Source: Scenedesmus sp. ARA3 | Taxonomy: Eukaryota; Chlorophyta; Chlorophyceae; Sphaeropleales; Scenedesmaceae | NCBI GenBank assembly: GCA_004335835.1 | Contig: RWJK01001522.1 | Span: 17,008-49,195 of the forward strand | Length of the DNA: 32,188 nucleotides | Reading direction: 5' to 3' | Part shown: positions 20,726 through 31,181 of the stretch, piece by piece | How positions within the stretch are numbered: the stretch's first letter is position 1 | How the letters are laid out: each line of letters opens with the position of its first letter | Program-made: the position numbers and the translations under genes | Notes under the pieces: model-generated | Databases searched by the model: none | Seen by the model: only the letters and a program-made list of their open reading frames with translations | Told to the model about the DNA's origin: nothing

Positions 20726-23617
20726 CGTGTCAGGCGCTGCCAGCCAGATAGAAGCTCAGCATGGCTCAGCACCTCAGCCTCCTGCCAGGCCTGGTCAGCT
20801 GGCCATCACAGCAGCAGCCGCAAGCCCACGGCGCCGAGGCCACTGAGCGGGGGTGCGGCGCGCCCTGTGCGGCGTGAAAGGAAGACAGCAGACAGGCAGG
20901 CAGGCGTGTCAGGCCTGAAGCCGGCGCTCGCGGCCCTCAGGGAGTGCCATGCAAAGCGCTCCCGCTCCAGCAGCAGCGCCTCCTACCACACCCAAACCCC
21001 CATCTACACACAAAACCCTCAAAACCACCTTCAACAACAACGCCTACCTCGGGCCCAGCCGTTTCTGGCACTGCGCGCCCATCCTCTCCTGTCTGTGGCA
21101 GCGCTGCGATCCCTTCTGCGCCCAGCTGCTGCATCAGGCTGTGCAGCGCAGGCCGGTAGCCGGCGCTGGCGGCGCGTGGGGAGTGCCATGCAAAGCGCTC
21201 CCGCTCCAGCAGCAATGCCTCACTGCCGCCGTCATCATAGCGGATGGTAAAGCGGCCAGACTGGGGGGAGAAGGACGTCAGCTTTCCCTGTTTGCAGTGT
21301 GGAGTTGGTTGAACAGGCAGGCGGAGACAACGGGCAGACGGCAGCAGGGAGGAGTAACAGTGTCAGTGACGCTGGCAGGTGAAGGATTTGCAGGATAAGA
21401 GTGGCTTGAGTGTGCAGAGTTGTGTTGAGTTGCGCTCCAGCAGCAGCGCCTCACTGCCGCCATCATCATAGCGGATGGTGAAGCGGCCAGACTGGGGGGA
21501 GAAGGACGTCAGCTTTCCCTGCCGGGTGTTTGTTGAAAAATAGTGCAGCAGAACAGGGCAGAATGTTTCAGCAATGCTGATAACCATGTTCACAAACAGC
21601 ATCAAATGCAGTCACTGGCGTGCAGAGCGATAACTCATGCCGTGCTGCAGCAGCTGCTGCTGCTCACCGGCTGGCACTCCCACCGCCGCCAGGCGCTATA
21701 GACAGACTACTGCGCCGCTGATGCAACCCAGCAACTGCCGCCTGCACATCACCAGATCAGCCGCGACGCATCATACCGCGACAGCATGCTGCCTCGGCGC
21801 TTTGCACTCCTGCTCCTGCCACACCTGCCGTTGCTATTGCTGTTGCTGCTGCTGCTGCTGCGCCACCCAAAACCCACCTTGTAGTACACCCTGTCCAGCC
21901 GCCAGTAGACTGCCACCCTGCAGCCCACAGCCAAGTGCTTATCCGCTGACATCACCAGCCCCCGTGCCGCATTGCCGGCAGCAGCAGCAGCAGCAGCAGC
22001 AGCGGCGCCGCTGCGCGGGGGCGCTAGCCGCCGCATGCGCTTACTGAAGCTTTCGCCGTGCTGCTGGCCGCTGCCGGCAGTGCCGCCGGTGCTGTCCCTG
22101 GCATGCTTTCCCAGGATGCTGCTGCCAGCCCTGCCTGCGCCGGCAGCGAGGCCTGCTGCTGCTGCTGACCCATCAGCCGTGCCACTGCACAGCAAAGCAC
22201 ACAGCACACACGCAGTGGGACGAAAGTTGCTGAGTGCTTGAAGACGAATATTGCTTAGGGCTTGCAGGTGCACTGCTTGTTATCGTGTATGCCTCCTAGG
22301 ATGTATGTAAGGGTTGCAAGGCTTGCCAGGCTGACCACCAAAACCAGCATGTGCACACGCCAAAAGTTGCAGCAATGCAATCAAGAAGGACCATATGCAA
22401 GCACAATGCTGACATCTCAGCGAGGGCTCGATGCACCAGCAGCAGCATCCTCAACCACAGCCAACTACAACACAGCCTCAAGCCACTCACTTGCACAACG
22501 CCGCATGCTTTGCAGCCCCCGGCCGCAGCAGCTGCGTGCCTGCTGCACCTGCTCCAGCTGCTGCTGCTGCTGCTGCATGCCGCCCGCCGCCACGCCCTGC
22601 GCCAGCCGCACCTCCCCTGCTGCCAGTCCGGTTGAGCTTCGCTTTTGAAGAAGTGCCTGCAAAGCTCAGCGCTACTGCAGCGGCGGCAGCAGCAGCTGCG
22701 GAGCGCGGCGACATCGGCGCGCGCGGCGATACACCACGCTTTGCTGCTCCTGCAGTGCTGCTAGCAACTCCGGGCCTGCCAGTAGTGAAGGTGCTGCCAG
22801 CTGCGCCTGGGGCTCCGCGAGGTGTTGCTGCTGCGCCGGCTCGTGGCGTGTTTGCTGTGCTGCTGCTGTGGCGCGTGTTGATGGCGAGCGGCGCTAGGTG
22901 CTGCCCCAGCGGCTGCTGCTGCTGCTGCTGCTGCTGGTCCGTGCCGTTGCTGCTGCCGTTTGCTGCTGCTGCTGGGATGGCGTCATCATCGCTCCAGATG
23001 ACAGGCTCATGCTTGAGCTGCAGCGACTGCGTATCGCCGTCCTTGTAAAGCACAACGTGCCTGTCTGTTTTGGGATCGTAGCTGCGTACTGTGCCTTGGT
23101 ACCAGCGCTGCATGGCTGGCCAGTACACACGCAGCCGCCGGCCCACACCGCCCTCCCGAGCAAATTCGGGGCGGTAGCTGGGGTTAGCTGGCGCTGTCGG
23201 CGGCAGCAGCTGGCTCCACTTGAACTTGATGTCCCCTAGGCACAGCCACTCCTCTGCCTTGCTGCTGTTGTAGCGCAGCTTGTGCTGGCCGCTTTCATGG
23301 TTATATTCCAGGATCTGGGCCTTCTCCCAGGCCTTGACGCCGCTGCGAGACTGCATCACGCTGCATTTGCGGCCGACTGCTTCGATAGCATACAGCTGCA
23401 GCGCATACGCTGGCTGCATCCCTTTGCCGCGCGCGCTGCCAGGCGTGCGCTGGCCGCTGTTGGCGCCGTTTGAGAGGGGCGATTGCGGGGCGCCGCCGCC
23501 GCACGCTGCATCGTGTGGTGCAGCGGTGCGCAGCGACGCCAGTGCGCCACTGCCTGCTGCTGCCGTGGTGCCTGTGTCACGCAGAGGCCTGCAATCTACC
23601 ACAGCTGCTGAGGCCAT
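16442..23617 (-). CDS. Five-Tudor-domain protein with long disordered C-terminus
   Basis: Seven exons chain in phase on the minus strand: 23617-22491, 22184-21878, 21287-21048, 20665-20431, 19872-19751, 19452-19264 and 18871-16442, giving 1549 residues; an in-frame TGA lies directly before the ATG. Tudor-like domains start at about residues 81 (VGRKCSVMQ, divergent), 158 (VGRRLRVYWPAMQRWYQG), 462 (VGCRVAVYWRLDRVYYKG), 571 (VGWRLLLYWPADQAWHEA) and 647 (VGWRVAVYWKDDRTFYEG), most closing with an aromatic W such as REHVVW or NERVIW. Domains 3 and 5 are each split by an intron. KRMRR and RRSRKRR are likely nuclear signals. The last exon is Gly/Ala/Gln-rich with four GPTSPR motifs and ends PMETD. 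The fold type matches plant MSH6/PDS5 Tudor modules, so multivalent histone-tail reading is inferred. An optional extra exon at 20341-20183 would add 53 residues. Confidence 0.8.
19490..19537 (-). repeat. (CTG)16 on the sense strand, upstream of the exon at 19452
   Basis: The plus strand shows sixteen CAG units; on the coding (minus) strand this is CTG in the intron, about 38 bases before the acceptor of the exon starting at 19452 (ATTCGACAG). It fits the intronic CTG pattern seen in the plus-strand genes. Confidence 0.9.
19931..19971 (-). pseudogene. Copy of the 5' part of the Tudor-5 exon with its acceptor
   Basis: Reading on minus, CTGCCGCAG followed by GCGACAACATGACTAAGG mirrors the true exon start at 19872 (CTGCCGCAG, GCGACGACGTGCCCAAGG), 99 bases away. 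It encodes GDNMTKGRGAV where the exon has GDDVPKGRDAV, then diverges to a stop. The acceptor is intact, so cryptic splicing is possible, but the copy lacks the Tudor core. Confidence 0.8.
20183..20341 (-). CDS. Possible alternative exon: 3' part of the Tudor-4 exon, phase 1-1
   Basis: On minus, an acceptor (GAATCAG) is followed by 159 bases ending at a GTGGGT donor. It starts and ends in phase 1, so it can be included after the exon ending at 20431 or skipped without changing frame. It encodes RHEAEVLSHDQARRQ, LLYLNGEEEWADLSRE and LSAGIVT, the second half of a Tudor domain. Over 51 codons aligned with the parent exon I count 11 synonymous and 3 amino-acid differences (E to Q, F to Y, D to N). 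This pattern implies selection on the protein. Whether it is spliced in is unknown. Confidence 0.55.
20694..20725 (+). repeat. (CAGG)8 tetranucleotide repeat
   Basis: Eight CAGG units lie in the intron upstream of the Tudor-4 exon. A shorter version in the same sequence context (AGACAGGCAGG followed by CGTGTCAGGC) occurs near 20890, showing that the intron piece was duplicated together with the start of that exon. Confidence 0.88.
20760..20864 (-). pseudogene. Dead copy of the 5' half of the Tudor-4 exon
   Basis: On minus it begins GGCGCGCCGCACCC after a CACAG acceptor, like the true exon at 20665, and continues to GAGGTGCTGAGCCAT. It carries a one-base deletion and, in the LLLYWPADQAW segment, a TGA in place of the Tyr codon. 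It ends in a 22-base sequence repeated at 20312-20333. Decay contrasts with the conserved half copy at 20341-20183. Confidence 0.82.
20911..20982 (-). pseudogene. Copy of the middle of the Tudor-3 second exon
   Basis: On minus it reads EALLLERERFAWHSLRAAS and AGFRP, matching LLLERERFAWHSPRAASAGY in the exon at 21287-21048. It is preceded by GTGGTAG, a possible acceptor, but has no clear donor. Its first 20 bases recur at 21433-21452. Confidence 0.8.
21433..21518 (-). pseudogene. Copy of the 5' half of the Tudor-3 second exon, with acceptor
   Basis: On minus, CCCGGCAG is followed by GGAAAGCTGACGTCC and 28 codons matching the exon at 21287 (GKLTSFSPQSGRFTIRYDDG). The only differences are four synonymous third- or first-position changes. 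It then diverges with no obvious donor. Either it is recent, it is kept similar by conversion, or it is part of an alternative exon whose donor I cannot see. Confidence 0.8.
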
Positions 23618-24784
23618 TCAGGCAGCCTGGCAGCTGTGGCTGGTCATGCGTGCCAGCCCAGCTCCAGCTGCTGTGCTGCCTGCTGTGCTTGCCTGCAGTC
23701 GCAGATCTGCGCAAGCCGGCCTGTGGTTGCTGGTGGCTTATGATGCGGAGGCAAACGCGCTAGCTGAGTGCTGCTCCAGGTGACCACCCAGTCCCGAGTT
23801 CCTGCAGGCCAGGCACGTCGACAGCACCCCCACACAACTGAGCAGCGACGTCCATTGACTGATCACACATCAGGACGTCGGGTTTCATGTCAGGATCACT
23901 GTTTATAGGCTGCACAGCCACGCATCCAGGATTCCAAAACGCCCAGGCTGCTGATGCTTATCCAGAGACGCCAGCCCGGTAATAAACGTTTTGCAACAGA
24001 AAACAGCATCAATCACACACAAAGGCACACGACATGCACGCTGGCGACGAACCTGGCAGCATTTCACTGGGCACAACACATGAGGACATCTGCAGCCCGT
24101 GAAGCTGATCAAAAGTACTTATAGACGCAATAAAAGCTGCTTTGTATATTCTCTTACCAACTATAGCAACTCACTGAGCAGATCGCCGTTGTGACCGCCA
24201 CTCAGCTCCACAGCTGGCCAACACGGCTCCTCTAGAGTTTAAACAGAGTTAAACAATGATCTACCTCAAGTACCGAGCATACAACCACGATGGCGGAAAA
24301 GTTGTCGAGGCTTCACACCGCGGTGGTGCCGTGCAAGCGAAGAGACCATCAATGCAACTGCGCAACTCAAGCACTAATACCCCTGTGAAACTTTCTGTCT
24401 TACTGGCTTGCCAGGGCATGTGTTACTTCACATGGTATTGCCACACCTCAGTGTGGACCTCGAATCGAAGCACTTCTCCTTTGCCTGTGTTTGCACGCCA
24501 CGCTGGAAACAGCCACGTGCTTGAAGAGTTGGCAAGCCTCAAACGTTTTGTGCCTGAGACCCCTGAGGTATCCTTGCAGCTCAGCAGTGACAGCTGGTCC
24601 ACTGTTTTGAACCTGCCCGTGGCATGTATGCTGGTTGAGCAGCATGCCTCAGCTGACTGTTCCTCTTGGCTTCATACCATTCAAGGCAGCATGCTGTAGC
24701 TGCCATGCCATGGAGGTGCAAGTACCCCAGCATTGACCGTCACATGTAACACGTTGTACCAGCAGTGGCAGTACAGCAGCAGCG
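23618..24784. other. Divergent intergenic region (likely bidirectional promoter)
   Basis: This 1.17-kb stretch separates the divergent five-Tudor and carboxypeptidase genes and should hold both promoters. Around 24110-24180 it is locally A/T-rich (CAATAAAAGC, TTTGTATATTC), which may be core-promoter sequence. I see no clear operator-like motif. One open frame (24256-24699) is listed separately. Confidence 0.5.
24256..24699 (+). CDS. Hypothetical 147-residue open frame, unrecognised
   Basis: An ATG in a purine-rich context (GTTAAACAATGATC) opens a frame beginning MIYLKYRAYNHDGGKVVEAS and ending SWLHTIQGSML. It has no recognised domain, transmembrane segment or repeat, and its codon use lacks the CAG/GCA bias of the neighbouring genes. 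It lies just upstream of the carboxypeptidase start. It may be a chance frame in promoter or 5' UTR sequence. Confidence 0.18.
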   Translation: MIYLKYRAYNHDGGKVVEASHRGGAVQAKRPSMQLRNSSTNTPVKLSVLLACQGMCYFTWYCHTSVWTSNRSTSPLPVFARHAGNSHVLEELASLKRFVPETPEVSLQLSSDSWSTVLNLPVACMLVEQHASADCSSWLHTIQGSML

Positions 24785-25509
24785 ATGCAGGCAGCGCTGT
24801 CTTCTGTCAACCAAGAGCTGGTAGGGGCATTGCAGGTGAGCTAAACACCATTGATTGATGCTTGTTGCAGGATGCCAGGCGCCACATGCTGACAGATGTG
24901 GCCTGTGTTCAAAAGCAGCAGCGCCAACATCCGCTGTGTGTACGCTGCTGCGCAGAGCCGGGACAAGCTGCCGCAGCTGATGTCCAACTTGCTGTTGCTG
25001 CTGAAACACCAAAAGACAGGTGTGCAGACAGCCACTGCATCAGCCGGATCATGTCATGCACACCTGTGCTGCCGAGCCTGACAGCGTCAGCCTGACAGCT
25101 GTCCTGCAAGCTCGCAGCTTGAGCAGGTCCTGCAGCACCCTCAGCCTGTTTTTGCTGCATAGTCAAGCATCAGCTGTAACAGATTGTGCTCAATACGTTG
25201 TTTGGGCTGCAGGCAGGTCAGAGCCGCTCCCACCAGGCACAACCACCAGCATCAGCAATGTCCTGCAGGCCAACACAGCTGACCCTGGGCTGGTGCGTGC
25301 TCTCTGATGATGCCTGCAGCTTTTCAACAACACAGCTGCGCATGCCCTGTGCTGCCTGATGAGTACAGTCTGACCAGCACCTGTAGCATGGAGGTAGCAG
25401 GTTCCTGCAGCTTCCACCAGAACATACGCATTGAGGCTTCCCCAGCCTGAGTCGCAAGGACGCTGAAATGAATCACACGCTGGCACTCTCTCTGCTGCCG
25501 CCGCTGCTA

Positions 25510-25541
<32 letters not shown>

Positions 25542-28500
25542 GCATCATCGGGCCAATGCTGATGCTGTACAGGTCCTGCTGTGCCTCAAGTGCCTGCAGC
25601 AGGTCGTGCAGCTGCTGGGTGCTGCAGCATCAGCCGTGTTGCGGCTAGAAGGCGGCTTGCGTGCGCTGCTGTCGGTGCTGCAGCAGCCAGGCGTGGAGCC
25701 TGCAGCAGCAAGCTTGGCAGCACGCCTGCTGGCGCAGCTAGCGGCAGGCAGCACCCCTACTGTCAACACTTTGGCTGATGGGGTGAGGAGTGCAAAAGGT
25801 TTAGCACCCAACCAGGCATTAGTTCACATCTGCAGTCAGTCTTTGTTACCTTCCCTGTCAGCTCCTGTGTCGCTGTGCTAACAGGGGTTTCTTCACATGC
25901 AGCATGAAGCCTTGATGCGTGTTGCTGACTACGCTGCATTTGCACCTGACGTTTGCCCTGCTGCAGGGTGTGCTGGCTTCGCTGTTGAGCCTGCTGGGCC
26001 TGCATGGCAGCAGCAGCGAGTCCTTGGCAGCTGCTGCCCTCGAGCTGCTCGCACTATCCAGCAAAGCTCCCAAAGCAGCAGTGAAGCTTGCAGGACAGCC
26101 GCAGCTGCTGCCTGCTGTGACTGCAAGCCTGTCAGCGCATGAAGGCAGCCCAGCGGTGTGTGGGGCTGCGCTGAGGTGCCTGCGCAGGTTGGCAAAGCAG
26201 CCGGGAAGCAGGGAAATGCTGCTGGAGGTTGGGGCTGTGCCGCTGCTGCTGAGCACTGCCAGGCGCATGGCAGAGCTGCCAGGGCAGCGGCAGCAAGTCA
26301 AGGTGAGGACCTGGCGGCTGGCTACTGAATGATGATTGGTTTGTGACACTTAATCACATGCCAGATCCGCCAAGCATGCACCAAGAGGATGAGCATTGTT
26401 TGCGCACTTTGTGCTAGCAGTATTCCTTGCTGCATTGTACACAGAGCATGACAATCACGGTGTGTGTGTTGTTTGCCCTGCTGCAGCGTGCGTGCCGTGC
26501 TGTGTGGCTGCTGTGTGGGGCAGGCTGCTTGCCTGCACTGCCCCCTCAGGAGCCCAGCTGGCCACTGCCCAGCCGCACTGCTCCACACCTGAACTTGGCC
26601 TCAGCAATGGGCAGCGATGTGAGCCGGCTGCAGCAGCTCTTCCCAGAGCTGCAGGCGGCGTTTGCAGTTGGCAATGATGATGCAGCCGCATCACCTGATG
26701 GTGTGTGCGCTGCGGTGATGGAGGGAGCAGCCAGCGGCACTGCTGCTGTTGCACCTGCAACAGCAGCAGCTGCAGCAGCGGCATGTGGTCCACTGCAACA
26801 GCCAGTGAGTTGCACACACGCACTTGGCGAAGCTCTGTCAGAGAAGCTGTGCATAACAGGCCGAACTGTCACGACGGCAGCTGCAGCAGAAGCAGCAGCA
26901 TCTGCAGCAGCCAGCTGTGACACACAATGCAAGGTGGTTGTAACAGATTCTGCTGCTGAACCAGTGGGATGGCAGCCGCTTGCAAAGCTGGGGCGGCACT
27001 TGTGGGCACCAACAGTTGCTGAGCTGGCAGCGGCTGCAGCAGAGCAGCAGGCTTGTGCTGCAGCTGCAGAGCCCTTCTACCAGAGTGAAGTTGAACACGC
27101 TGAAATCAGGAACATGGTGAGCCACTGCACCCTTGTGCATGTCGCGAGTTGTCAGCAATGTGTCTTGCTTTATGCTGACAAACCCACGGTATACCTTGTG
27201 TCTATGCCAGCCATGCAGCTTCCCTGCCTACCTAGCATCTTTGACCATATGCATGCCAACATCACTTCTACGTTGCCACCGCTGCCGCAGCTGCATGACT
27301 TGACCAGGGTCGATTGCAGCCAGCAGCTGCGGAATACAGTGGTCTTCGACAGCATGCAGCCACCAGCAGCTGGATGGCACGGCTCTCATGCACCCCACAG
27401 CAGACCCCAGTCAGCTGGGCACATGGTAACAGCTGCCAGCCGCAGCAGCGCTGCACCTGGTGTGCTGCAGTTTGACTCTTGCTTTGAGGGCGGCAACCTG
27501 AGGATGGCGGTGCACGTGCGGGGCAACGAGTACGACCTGCTCATGAGCAACGACCTCAACGACAGGTGTGTGGCGGCAGCGCTGCTGTGATAGGCGCCAG
27601 CACCAGCCTGATCGCCTCAAACGATATGCTTCACAGCACTCAACAACGAATTGGACAACCCCTCACGGTTGCTGAAAGAACACGACCACAAAGCACTGAA
27701 CAACAGCATCAGCAAAGCACAAGCTGCGCAGGGGCATTGAGTAGCAGGCAGCCGTCAGTACTAAGCACTTGACACGATGCCGGCTGTCTGGCGTCACTTA
27801 TCTTGGCACACCACTTGCAAGATGACGTGTGACGTATTGACGTGACGTGACATGTGCATGCTTCTCAGATGCAAACTTCTGCTGTTTGCTGTGCCTGGTG
27901 CAGGTCTGCCAACAGCAACACCACGCAGTGGTTCCACTTTGCAGTCTGGAATGCGCAGCCGGGCGTGACATACAAGCTGAACCTGGTCAACTTCAGCAAG
28001 CCTGCTTCGCTGTTTGGGTCAGGCAAGCGCCCGCTGATGTGCTGCTGCAACCGGAGTGCAGATCAGCAGAGCACAGCAGGGACATGCGCTGCTGCGACGC
28101 CAGCAGCAGCAGTGAGTGTGAAGTGTGTACATGGTGTGCAGACACAGCAGGCAGTAGCAGCAGGTGCTGAAGGTGCAAGTAGATTGGAGAGCGAAGAAGA
28201 CACTAGCAGCAGTAGGAGCAGCAGCAGCACAGCTGGCAGTTTAGACTGCCAGGGGTCGATCAGATGCACAGGATTGCAACATGCAGGTAGCCCCAGCTGC
28301 TGCTGGCTCAGGACAGGGCACAGCATTAGTTACTACCCATCGCCGTACCGCGGACGGCCCACGCCGACCGCAGTGCGTGCAGCAGGATCCTGCAGCAGCA
28401 ACAGTGGCACAACAGATACAGTGGCAGGACAGGGCAGCAGCAGCAGTACAGGTAGCAGCTGTGCTGCAGGCAACAGCAGTAGCAGTAGCGGTGCTGGTGG

Positions 28501-28802
28501 TGGCGCTAGTAGTGCCGGCAGCTGCTCAGGCACAAGCAAGGAAGGCCGCAGCAGGAGCCTCAGCCCCAGCAAGAAGCATAAGGCAGCAGCGCCCAAGAAA
28601 GCCGCACAGAAAAAGGCTTCAGCAGCTTCAAGCGTCAGCGCAGCTCAGACCAACCAAGCACACAGGCGCCGCACAGCAGAGGCAGCAGCGCCAGCATCAA
28701 CTGGCCATGGGCGCAGCTCTCGCAGGCACACATCACAAGCCATACTCAGCAGCACTGAAAGCAGTGGTAGCACGGTCAATGACACCACTCCAGAACCCAG
28801 CA

Positions 28803-28838
<36 letters not shown>

Positions 28839-30349
28839 CAGCCGGTGCAACTGGACCAGGCTTGTACTGCCTGACCTTCCAAGTCGAGTTCCCCTGCAGC
28901 GGACTCTACATACTGTGCAGCTGCTGTCCCTACTCCTACAGCGACCTGCAGCAGCAGCTGGCCTCCCTCATGCTGCACTGCAGCCTGCGGCTGCCGCCTG
29001 GCCAGCCAAGCCCTGTGGTGCGCTCACTGCTGTGCTACACGCTGACAGGGCAGCGCTGCGACATGCTGACCATCACAGACTTTGCTGCCAGCGCTACGGA
29101 GCTGAGCAGCAGGGAGTACGTGGTGATCACGGCACGGGTGCACCCTGGGGAGACGTGTGCGTCGTGGATTGCTCAGGTGAGCAGCGCTGCTACAGCGCAG
29201 ATGCCTTGTTGCTGACTTCACGTTGGTTGTTGAGCTGTGGGTAGCTCATCGCCAGCATCTTGCTGCAATGCCTGTCCTCTGTACAGAGTGTTGTGCGGTG
29301 CGGCAGCACGGGCTCAATCCAGCACGTGCCGCTTCCTGGGCCACGCATGTGCCCAGCGAGCCCTCACACTGTGCACTGGCCTTCCTCTGCTTGCTTCACC
29401 AAAGGCTCCACACTCTGCTGCCGACAGTACACTAGCGTCACACCCGCCTGTGACTACCCATGTGACGTTCATGCACATCATCTCACCTCACTGCTGTCTG
29501 TTTGCACATTTGCCCCAGGGCGCCGTGGACTTTTTGGTGTCTGACGACCCACTGGCGCAGCGGCTGCGGCGCTGCTTTGTGTTCAAGCTGGTGCCCATGC
29601 TCAACCCTGACGGCGTGGTGGCAGGCAACTACCGCTCCAGCCTGGCAGGTGCGGCCGCAGGCATAACTAAAATTGGAGCAGCGATTATGCAGCCCCAGGC
29701 TGAAAGTAGGCAACCGCAAGGTGCTTTGTACGAGCTGTGTAAGATGCTTCTGCATGAGTGTCTGCAACATGTTGTTGCCTGCTGCAGGTGTCGACCTGAA
29801 CAGGTGCTGGGACAAGGCCATCCAGCAGCTGCACCCCACCATCTTCCATGCCAGGTGCGCTGCACAGCACGTCGATAAGCTTATCACTGTTGCCGCTAAA
29901 TGTCCGGGTGTAACTTGCTGATACTGGCCGGCAACGTAAAGTGGCAAAGATCTGCATAGCATTGCTCAACCGCACTATGCATCACAGGTGGCGCCCAACA
30001 CTGCAGCATCTGCTGGTGTGTTCTGCTCTACTGCACAATGATTCACCGCACCCAACATCAGCCTTACTGCTTGTAGTAATTGCCCTTTCTCTGTGCTGCT
30101 GCCGTGAACATTAATCCCGCTGCCTTGCAGGAAGCTGCTGGAGGCCCTTGTTGACGCTGGCCGCCTGGCCCTGACCATCGACATCCACGGCCACAGCTCG
30201 GCGCTGGATGCATTCTTCTACGGCTGCGAGCCGCTGCTGGTCAAACCCACAGCGGCAGAGCGGCGGGAGACAAAGGCAGCAGCAGCAGCAGGGTCAGGTC
30301 GCAGTGCAGTGCCAGCAGGAGTGAACCCAGCTGCACCAGGGCTTGCAGG

Positions 30350-30382
<33 letters not shown>

Positions 30383-31181
30383 TGATGTGGAGTGCTGGGT
30401 TGCTCAGTGCAGCAACAGCAGCAGCAGCAGCAGTGAAGCCAAGCCCATGCAGCTAGGCAACAGCAGCAGCAGTAGGAGCAGCAGCAGGAGTAGCAGTAGG
30501 TGCGGCAGCAGGCCCAGCAGCAAGGAGGGTGCCAGGTGCAGCAATATTACAGCGCTTGATGCATCAAGCAACACCCCGGCTGCAGCGGCCACTTCCTTAG
30601 GTCCTTGTGATGACAGCATGGTGTGCACCACTGAAGCACTGCTGACAGCAGCACAAGAAGCAGCAGCATTGCACAGTCACCCGCAGCAGCAGCAGCAGCA
30701 GCATGGCTGCCAGATTGCTGGCGTATTGTCCCCAGCAGCTGCTGCAGCGAGCACCAAGGGCCAGCCTGCTGGCGCTGCAGCAGCATCCGCAGCAGCAGCA
30801 GCAGCGCTGTCGGCATCTGCTACAGCCAGGCTGCGTGTGCGCATGCTGCCGTTCCTGGCCTCCCAGGCGCACCCTGGCTACAGCCTCAGCCGCTGCCACT
30901 TCAAGGTGCAGAAGAGCAAGGCAGGCACCGCGCGCGTGGTGGCAGCACGGCAGCTGGGCGTGCCTGGCGCATACACACTAGAGGCCTCACTTGCAGGGTG
31001 CAGCACAACGCAGTGCCACTTCACAGTGCGGGACTATCTGCAGCTAGGGCAGTGCCTGATGCAGGCGGTGGGGAGGCTGGCTGAGTCGGATGACCAGCAG
31101 CTGCTGGCTGTCATGGCTGGCAGGCTGGCCATGCCAGCAATGCCGGGCCACCCGGGGTCTGGCAATATGCCAGCTAGCTAG
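24785..31181 (+). CDS. Cytosolic carboxypeptidase, CCP1/AGTPBP1-like (M14, tubulin deglutamylase)
   Basis: Well-supported exons in phase: 25573-25782, 25967-26302, 26487-27116, 27291-27565, 27904-29176, 29519-29648, 29788-29854 and 30131-31181 (stop TAG). The N-terminus is less sure: ATG at 24785 ([17 protein letters not shown]) and an exon from about 24896 ([17 protein letters not shown]). The early exons form Leu-rich ARM-like repeats. [22 protein letters not shown] and [12 protein letters not shown] match the CCP1 N-domain. The M14 domain shows [17 protein letters not shown] (zinc His and Glu), [34 protein letters not shown] (third zinc ligand) and YTLEASLAG (catalytic Glu). CCP1 enzymes remove glutamates from tubulin tails, acting in cilia and on cytoplasmic microtubules. 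Ser/Ala-rich inserts interrupt the domain before [11 protein letters not shown] and after FYGCEPLL. All key residues are present. Confidence 0.9.
27823..27847 (+). promoter_or_regulatory. Cluster of four TGACG motifs in an intron
   Basis: TGACG occurs at 27823, 27830, 27838 and 27843 within 25 bases, inside the carboxypeptidase intron 27566-27903. TGACG(T) is the core recognised by bZIP factors of the TGA/CREB class. An intronic enhancer or an alternative promoter is possible; simple repeat expansion is the alternative. Confidence 0.35.

Noticed and set aside
20680..20910. CRISPR-like short repeats (CAGG arrays and repeated segments)
   Set aside because: These are a tetranucleotide microsatellite and duplicated intron in a eukaryotic gene; there are no regular unique spacers.
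25468..25560. Poly-Leu N-terminus resembling a transmembrane segment before the ARM-like exon
   Set aside because: It is an intronic CTG array ahead of the acceptor at 25572; the ARM-like sequence begins after it.
26803..26815. Possible donor (CCAGTGAGT) that would split the 26487-27116 carboxypeptidase exon
   Set aside because: The frame stays open through it and I see no matching acceptor that improves the protein; kept as one exon, with moderate certainty.
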